Below are positions 60,128 to 64,000 of a DNA stretch of 64,000 nt, in pieces. The notes under the pieces were generated by a model. That model was not told the origin of the DNA, did not search any database, and was given only the letters and a program-made list of their open reading frames with translations. Source of the DNA: Pirellula sp. (GTDB taxonomy: Bacteria; Planctomycetota; Planctomycetia; Pirellulales; PNKZ01); the NCBI GenBank assembly GCA_013822735.1, contig PNKZ01000023.1, forward strand, positions 1 through 64,000, given 5' to 3'. Position numbers and translations under genes: made by a program. Positions within the stretch are counted from its first letter, which is position 1. Each line of letters opens with the position of its first letter.

Positions 60128-61704
60128 ACTTTCGAAAGCGTCAGCGCGTGGAAACAAAAGGGGCCACGGAAGGCCCGACGACCAAAGATCGACCGAGTAA
60201 ACCTCGGCCTCAAGGAGGAGGCGCTATGGGCTTGGAGAAAAAACTAGGCTTAAGCTTTGTCGGAATGCTGTTCTTGGCGTTTTGCGGCGTCCTGACGATG
60301 CGGCTCACCGATACGACGCCGGAGGAGAAAGTCGAAATCAACATTGGTGCGACGGCAACGCAAGACGCGGCGCCGGCACAATCACCGGACCCTTCGTCCA
60401 GCGGCAACATGTCGTTCGCCAACAATCGAGGTGCGGCTCCTACGCAACCTGCCGGAGGTTATGCGGCGAACAACCGCGCCGCGCAGCCGAACATGCAAGC
60501 GAGTGCGCTTCCCCAAGCTCCGTCCTACGGCGGAGCATCGCGCTACGGCAATGCGCCGGCGTCGCCGCAAGCAACTTTGCCGCCGCCGAACTTTGCTACT
60601 GCCGCATCTGCGACCGCGCCTTCGTCTCCCCTTGCGCCGCCGACGGTCAGCGGCGTTCCCGCGGTTGCCGATGTGGAGCGATCGCTGGCCAACGCGCGCT
60701 ATTCCACGCCGACGTCGGTGCCCGCCTCCGCGCCGATGTCTAATCCGATGCCGACCTCTGCGTCGCCGGCGATTCCGCCTGCGGCCGTTGCCGGAGCGAA
60801 TCCGTTGCGTGAGATCAGCTCGCCGGCGACTCCTTCCGCCGCCATGCCGACTAACGATCGGTATGCGTCGCCGAACATCGCCGCGGCATCGCCGTCGGCA
60901 AGCGCCGCCGTTGCCGCAACTCCGTACGGCGCCTCACCGTATGGGACCGCACCGTATGGGACCGCACCGTATGGGACCGCACCGTATGGGACCGCACCTA
61001 CGACCACGCGAGAACCTCGTCCGCTCGATACCGGCGCCGCACGGCCGCAGCCGCTCGCAGCCGCTCCCTCTCCGCCGGCCGTGGCTCAGCCTAACTTGGC
61101 GACATCAAACGGGACTTCACCGACTCTTGCCCCACCGCGATCGCCGGGCGTGGCGGCGCTCGCGCCTCCCGGCAGTGATGCTCGTGTCCTCTCTGCGCCC
61201 ATGACCGCGGCTCCCATCGCCACGGCGCCGACGAACTCCGGCAACGTCGCGACGGCGTCGGCCGTGGCGCCGGTCGCATCCGGCCGCGATCAACCGTACG
61301 TCGTGGCCCCCGGCGACAACCTCTTCGAAATTAGTCGCAAGGCGTATGGCGACGGCTCGTACTATCGGGCTCTGTTCGCCTACAACAGCGACCGCTATCC
61401 GCACGCCGAAGATATCCGTAGCGGCAATGTGCTCGATGTCCCGCCTGTGGAATACCTGAAGCAGCGCTATCCCGAACTCATCGGCGGCGCTTCCGACGGC
61501 TCGGCAGGTGAGGCAATGCTCGGCCGCGCGACGGCCGCGGCCGGCTCCAGCTATACGGTGCGCGAAGGAGACACGCTCTTCGACATTGCTCGCAAGCAGC
61601 TCGGACAGGCGTCGAGGTGGACGGAACTTTATGAACTCAACCGAGCAGCGCTCGGCGAAAACCTGGAAAACCTCCGGCCCGGCCTGACGCTGCGATTGCC
61701 GTAG
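60124..61704 (+). CDS. Membrane-anchored protein with two C-terminal LysM domains
   Basis: A 526-residue protein encoded exactly where ftsL is expected after rsmH. It has a basic cytoplasmic N-terminus (~1-40), one membrane helix (~41-58, LGLSFVGMLFLAFCGVLT), a long Ala/Pro-rich linker (~65-385), and two LysM domains: YVVAPGDNLFEISRKAYG at ~392-441 and YTVREGDTLFDIARKQLG at 477-526. The topology puts LysM on the peptidoglycan side. The linker includes five PYGTA-type repeats. No FtsL/FtsB-like coiled coil is evident. Its position and coupling to rsmH suggest a role in wall growth or division, but no function is established. Confidence 0.88.
   Translation: MNFRKRQRVETKGATEGPTTKDRPSKPRPQGGGAMGLEKKLGLSFVGMLFLAFCGVLTMRLTDTTPEEKVEINIGATATQDAAPAQSPDPSSSGNMSFANNRGAAPTQPAGGYAANNRAAQPNMQASALPQAPSYGGASRYGNAPASPQATLPPPNFATAASATAPSSPLAPPTVSGVPAVADVERSLANARYSTPTSVPASAPMSNPMPTSASPAIPPAAVAGANPLREISSPATPSAAMPTNDRYASPNIAAASPSASAAVAATPYGASPYGTAPYGTAPYGTAPYGTAPTTTREPRPLDTGAARPQPLAAAPSPPAVAQPNLATSNGTSPTLAPPRSPGVAALAPPGSDARVLSAPMTAAPIATAPTNSGNVATASAVAPVASGRDQPYVVAPGDNLFEISRKAYGDGSYYRALFAYNSDRYPHAEDIRSGNVLDVPPVEYLKQRYPELIGGASDGSAGEAMLGRATAAAGSSYTVREGDTLFDIARKQLGQASRWTELYELNRAALGENLENLRPGLTLRLP
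60922..60996 (+). repeat. 15-bp tandem repeat encoding PYGTA
   Basis: Five adjoining 15-bp units. The first (60922-60936, CCGTACGGCGCCTCA) is diverged, and the other four (60937-60996, CCGTATGGGACCGCA) are identical. They encode PYGAS then four PYGTA repeats in the linker of the LysM protein. Identity of the last four suggests recent slippage expansion. Confidence 0.9.
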
Positions 61705-61737
61705 CCGCAGTCCTTGACTTAAGTCGCTGCGAAACCG

Positions 61738-62565
61738 TTACTCGACGCCGTCGAGAAATGCCGCGAGCTCGCGAAAGTAGCTCGGCGGCTGCGGATCGTT
61801 GTGACCGCCGTCGGCGATATTGAAAAACTGCTTCTTCTTCGCGGGGGCCGTTTCGAAAAGGGCGCGCCCCATCGCGTACGGCACCAGTTCGTCGGCATCG
61901 CCGTGGCTGACGAACAGCGGTCCCTGATACGCGGCGATCTTGCTCAGCGAATCGAAGCGCGTGCGCATCACCGTACGCACCGGAAGAAACGGGTAAATGC
62001 GCGCCGCGACATCGGGAAGCGACGTGAAACTGCTCTCCACGACGAGCGCTCGACAGCCGTCTAGCGCGAGATCGCACGCAACGCCCCCGCCGAGCGAACG
62101 CCCGATCAACACGATACGCTCCTCGGACACGCCGCTGAGTTCGGCAAGCCGGCGCCGCGCCGAGCGGGCATCGTCGAGCACCCCTTTTTCGCTCGGCGAC
62201 CCTTCGCTGAGGCCGTAGCCGCGGTAGTTAAAGCCGAGAATCGTGGCGTCGAGTTGCAGTTGGAGCGTTTTGAAATAGTCGGCCCAATACGACATGTTTC
62301 CGCCGTTGCCGCAGGCGAAGAGCACGACGTTACGCGGCCGTGCGCGAGGCAAGTACCAGCCGGAGAGCTTCGTGCCGTCGCTCGCGGAGAATGTGATTTG
62401 CTCTCCTTGCGCAGTCGGCGGATTCCAAGTGCCGCGCGGATTGCGGCTCGGAAAGAAGATCAGGCGATTTTCAATAAACAACAGCATCAACAGCACGCCT
62501 AAGTACGCGACCGCCGTAAAACGCAGCAGTCGCCAAGGAATTATTCTCTGCATCGTTCGAAGCAT
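61738..62565 (-). CDS. Membrane-anchored alpha/beta hydrolase
   Basis: A 275-residue protein with an N-terminal membrane helix (~13-31, LLRFTAVAYLGVLLMLLF) and an alpha/beta-hydrolase domain. The nucleophile elbow GRSLGGG (155-161) gives Ser157; Asp223 or Asp225 and His255 (GGHNDP) complete the triad, and FNYRGYGLSEG is conserved near 112-122. It matches the bem46/YfhR-like group of uncharacterised hydrolases. An ATG at codon 5 is an alternative start. A sigma-70-type promoter lies just upstream. It is convergent with the LysM gene, 33 bp apart. Confidence 0.9.
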   Translation of the reverse strand: MLRTMQRIIPWRLLRFTAVAYLGVLLMLLFIENRLIFFPSRNPRGTWNPPTAQGEQITFSASDGTKLSGWYLPRARPRNVVLFACGNGGNMSYWADYFKTLQLQLDATILGFNYRGYGLSEGSPSEKGVLDDARSARRRLAELSGVSEERIVLIGRSLGGGVACDLALDGCRALVVESSFTSLPDVAARIYPFLPVRTVMRTRFDSLSKIAAYQGPLFVSHGDADELVPYAMGRALFETAPAKKKQFFNIADGGHNDPQPPSYFRELAAFLDGVE

Positions 62566-62612
62566 GAAAGCGTCCGCCGCCGGTGAATGCCCGTGCGTTG
62601 CACGACCGAGTC

Positions 62613-62641
62613 ATTATAGGGTACACGTTCTCGCTGGTGAA
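62613..62641 (-). promoter_or_regulatory. Promoter of the alpha/beta hydrolase gene
   Basis: On the minus strand TTCACC (62641-62636), a 17-base spacer and a perfect TATAAT (62618-62613). Transcription would start near 62606, about 40 bases before the ATG. Confidence 0.6.
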
Positions 62642-62740
62642 AACTCGTCGGCAGGTTTCGGCTCGCCTCGACGCCGGCAATCGCCGGTGAGTAGACTGGC
62701 GCGCGACCGTCTCGCAAGTCCACAGGCCACGTTCCGCCGC

Positions 62741-63913
62741 ATGTCCTCGAAATCGCGCCATCGCCGCACTACGAAGACGATCGGAGAGAAGCCGATCGCG
62801 GACGAGCAGTTCGCTGCGCCGTCGCCGTCGTCGGACGTGAGCGGGATGCTCGTCTACGGCTTGCGCGCGTGGATTGCCGCGATGTACGCCGCGACGCTGT
62901 GGGTAACACATCGGTTGTGGATCGAGCGTGCCGAGCCGCCGCTATTGCCTTTGGTCGAACTGCCCGCCTTCAGCGGCTACGGCGAATTGCTCTTTGCCAC
63001 GGCCTGCCTATTCGTCGTCTGGCCGAGGTTCGGGCTGCTTGCCAACGTCGTCGTCGGCCTCATCGCCATGACGGCCGATCAAACCCGTATGCAGCCGCAA
63101 ATCGTTTCGTTTTGGTTGCTGATGCTCGGCACGTGGGGTGCGCCTTCGGCGCAATTGCTCGGCCGAACACATCTCGCCTCACTTTGGTTCTTCTCCGGGC
63201 TTCACAAACTGCTCAGCCCCGAATACTTCACGGTCGTGGGGCCGTGGATGTGGCAAGGCTTGTTTCCGCCAGGCCTTTGGCCCGACGTGCCGGACTACTC
63301 GCGACCGTTCGCGGGCCTGGTCGCCACGACGGAGCTAACGCTCGGCTTGCTTGTATGGTGGCGTCGGGCGCGACCGGTGGTTGCCGGCGTGGCGGCGTCG
63401 ATGCATATCGGCATCGTCGGCCTGCTCTACTCGATGGACGGCTGGAACACTTCGGTTTGGGGTTGGAACCTGGCGCTGGCCGCAGCGGCGATCGTGCTTG
63501 TCGGCGGCTGGCGCTTGCCGCTGGTCGAGCAGTTGCGACTCTGCGGCCCGGGCGCCTCGTTGGCGGCATTGCTGCTGTTCGTGTCGCCGGCGTTGTTTTA
63601 TGTCGGAACGCTCGACGCGTACCTGAGTCATTGCCTGTACTCGGCGAACGTTCCGACCGCCCAGTTTGTGCCGGGCCCCGAAACACACACGGCCCCCTAC
63701 CAACTTCAGGGGATCGAAGGCCCCTACTGGAAAAACCTCAACGTTCCCCAGCCGCCAACTCACAGGAACTTCGAACTTTACTTCCGGAGAGTGGCTCGAA
63801 AGGGCGATAAACTCCTAGTGTCCGACTCTCGGGTTTGGGCGCTTCGAAGCGGTTGGGGGCGATATGCGTGGGAGTTTGGCGAGTCGGGCATTCAGCGTAT
63901 TCCCTTACCCTGA
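62741..63913 (+). CDS. Polytopic membrane protein, unassigned
   Basis: A 390-residue protein with about eight hydrophobic segments. After a basic N-terminus (MSSKSRHRRTTKT), helices begin at LRAWIAAMYAATLWVTHRLW. WFFSGLHKLLSPEYF and a GLLVWWRRARPVVAG loop recall HTTM/DoxX-like membrane proteins, but I cannot assign a family with confidence. The C-terminal ~70 residues (AQFVPGPETHTAPYQL and GPYWKNLNVPQPP) form an extracytoplasmic tail. The start at 62741 was chosen because the upstream frame is antisense to the hydrolase gene and its promoter. No function is proposed. Confidence 0.75.
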   Translation: MSSKSRHRRTTKTIGEKPIADEQFAAPSPSSDVSGMLVYGLRAWIAAMYAATLWVTHRLWIERAEPPLLPLVELPAFSGYGELLFATACLFVVWPRFGLLANVVVGLIAMTADQTRMQPQIVSFWLLMLGTWGAPSAQLLGRTHLASLWFFSGLHKLLSPEYFTVVGPWMWQGLFPPGLWPDVPDYSRPFAGLVATTELTLGLLVWWRRARPVVAGVAASMHIGIVGLLYSMDGWNTSVWGWNLALAAAAIVLVGGWRLPLVEQLRLCGPGASLAALLLFVSPALFYVGTLDAYLSHCLYSANVPTAQFVPGPETHTAPYQLQGIEGPYWKNLNVPQPPTHRNFELYFRRVARKGDKLLVSDSRVWALRSGWGRYAWEFGESGIQRIPLP

Positions 63914-63945
63914 GACGGTTTACCGCAGAATGGCAGTCAAAAATA

Positions 63946-63990
63946 CATGTTAAATCGGCATGGTCACGCTGATCTGCACAGTTTAACATG
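63946..63990. repeat. 9-bp inverted repeat at the window end
   Basis: CATGTTAAA (63946-63954) and TTTAACATG (63982-63990) are exact reverse complements separated by 27 bases. They lie 33 bp after the membrane protein stop. The function is unknown; it could be a regulator site for the gene beyond the window. Confidence 0.4.
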
Positions 63991-64000
63991 GCGGCTCCCA

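Noticed and set aside
60922-60996. CRISPR array
   Set aside because: The 15-bp units are contiguous, without spacers, in frame and inside a coding linker.
1-64000. tRNA or rRNA genes
   Set aside because: Intergenic regions were scanned by eye for cloverleaf and rRNA signatures and none was found; a dedicated search was not possible.

Overview
The window is GC-rich chromosomal DNA that reads as a planctomycete, most likely of the Pirellulales type. The basis is the protein content. There are two sets of the planctomycete-typical DUF1501 and cytochrome-DUF1549/DUF1553 proteins, a TIGR02604-like dehydrogenase beside a TIGR02603-like haem protein, three large membrane Ser/Thr kinases, many secreted proteins with Tat or Sec signals, and a very short mraZ-rsmH remnant of the division/cell-wall cluster. 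No tRNA, rRNA, CRISPR array, integrase or insertion sequence was recognised. The window looks like core and lineage-specific chromosome rather than an island.

Layout. 1-3.5 kb: rmlD, a GlpG-like rhomboid translationally coupled to a DUF309 gene, then about 690 bp of dispersed hairpin repeats; the edge of the window carries a second copy of one of these. 3.5-9 kb: a DUF2760 gene and two atypical Hsp70 genes in one direction. 9-11.7 kb: lemA and a membrane M48 protease on the other strand, divergent from a 1241-aa kinase with a C-terminal repeat tail (11.9-15.6 kb), which runs tail to tail into a PAS/histidine kinase. 17.8-28 kb: a HEAT-cytochrome c protein downstream of an SGNH-dehydrogenase fusion, an exported M20 amidohydrolase, and a plus-strand DUF1549/DUF1553-DUF1501 pair. 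28-36 kb: a second kinase, an SGNH-like secreted protein, a Tat-exported Gfo/Idh/MocA oxidoreductase with a clear terminator, an exported SUMF1-fold protein and ApbE. 36.3-40.2 kb: the phosphate transporter operon pstS-pstC-pstA-pstB, preceded by a Pho-box-like direct repeat. 40.6-47.3 kb: a protein with a degenerate J-like domain, a second DUF1501 and DUF1549/DUF1553 pair, and a SemiSWEET-like protein. 47.4-54.3 kb: small metabolic and housekeeping genes (FAD oxidoreductase, TerC, phosphoesterase, SDR, DUF1810, sugar-phosphate isomerase, methyltransferase, thioesterase, ACT protein). 54.4-58.1 kb: a kinase fused to an STN-like region, and queA. 58.4-61.7 kb: mraZ, a strongly structured spacer, rsmH, and a membrane-anchored two-LysM protein. 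61.7-64 kb: a lipid-anchored-type alpha/beta hydrolase and a polytopic membrane protein.

The genes that visibly work together are the pst operon; the DUF2760/Hsp70/Hsp70 module; lemA with the M48 protease; each DUF1549/DUF1501 pair; the dehydrogenase/haem pair; and mraZ-rsmH-LysM, where three GTGG repeats at exactly 10-nt spacing before mraZ look like its autoregulatory operator. The least explained features are the structured RNA-like spacer between mraZ and rsmH, the LysM protein in the ftsL position, the paired Hsp70 module, and a rhomboid whose catalytic histidine position holds asparagine.
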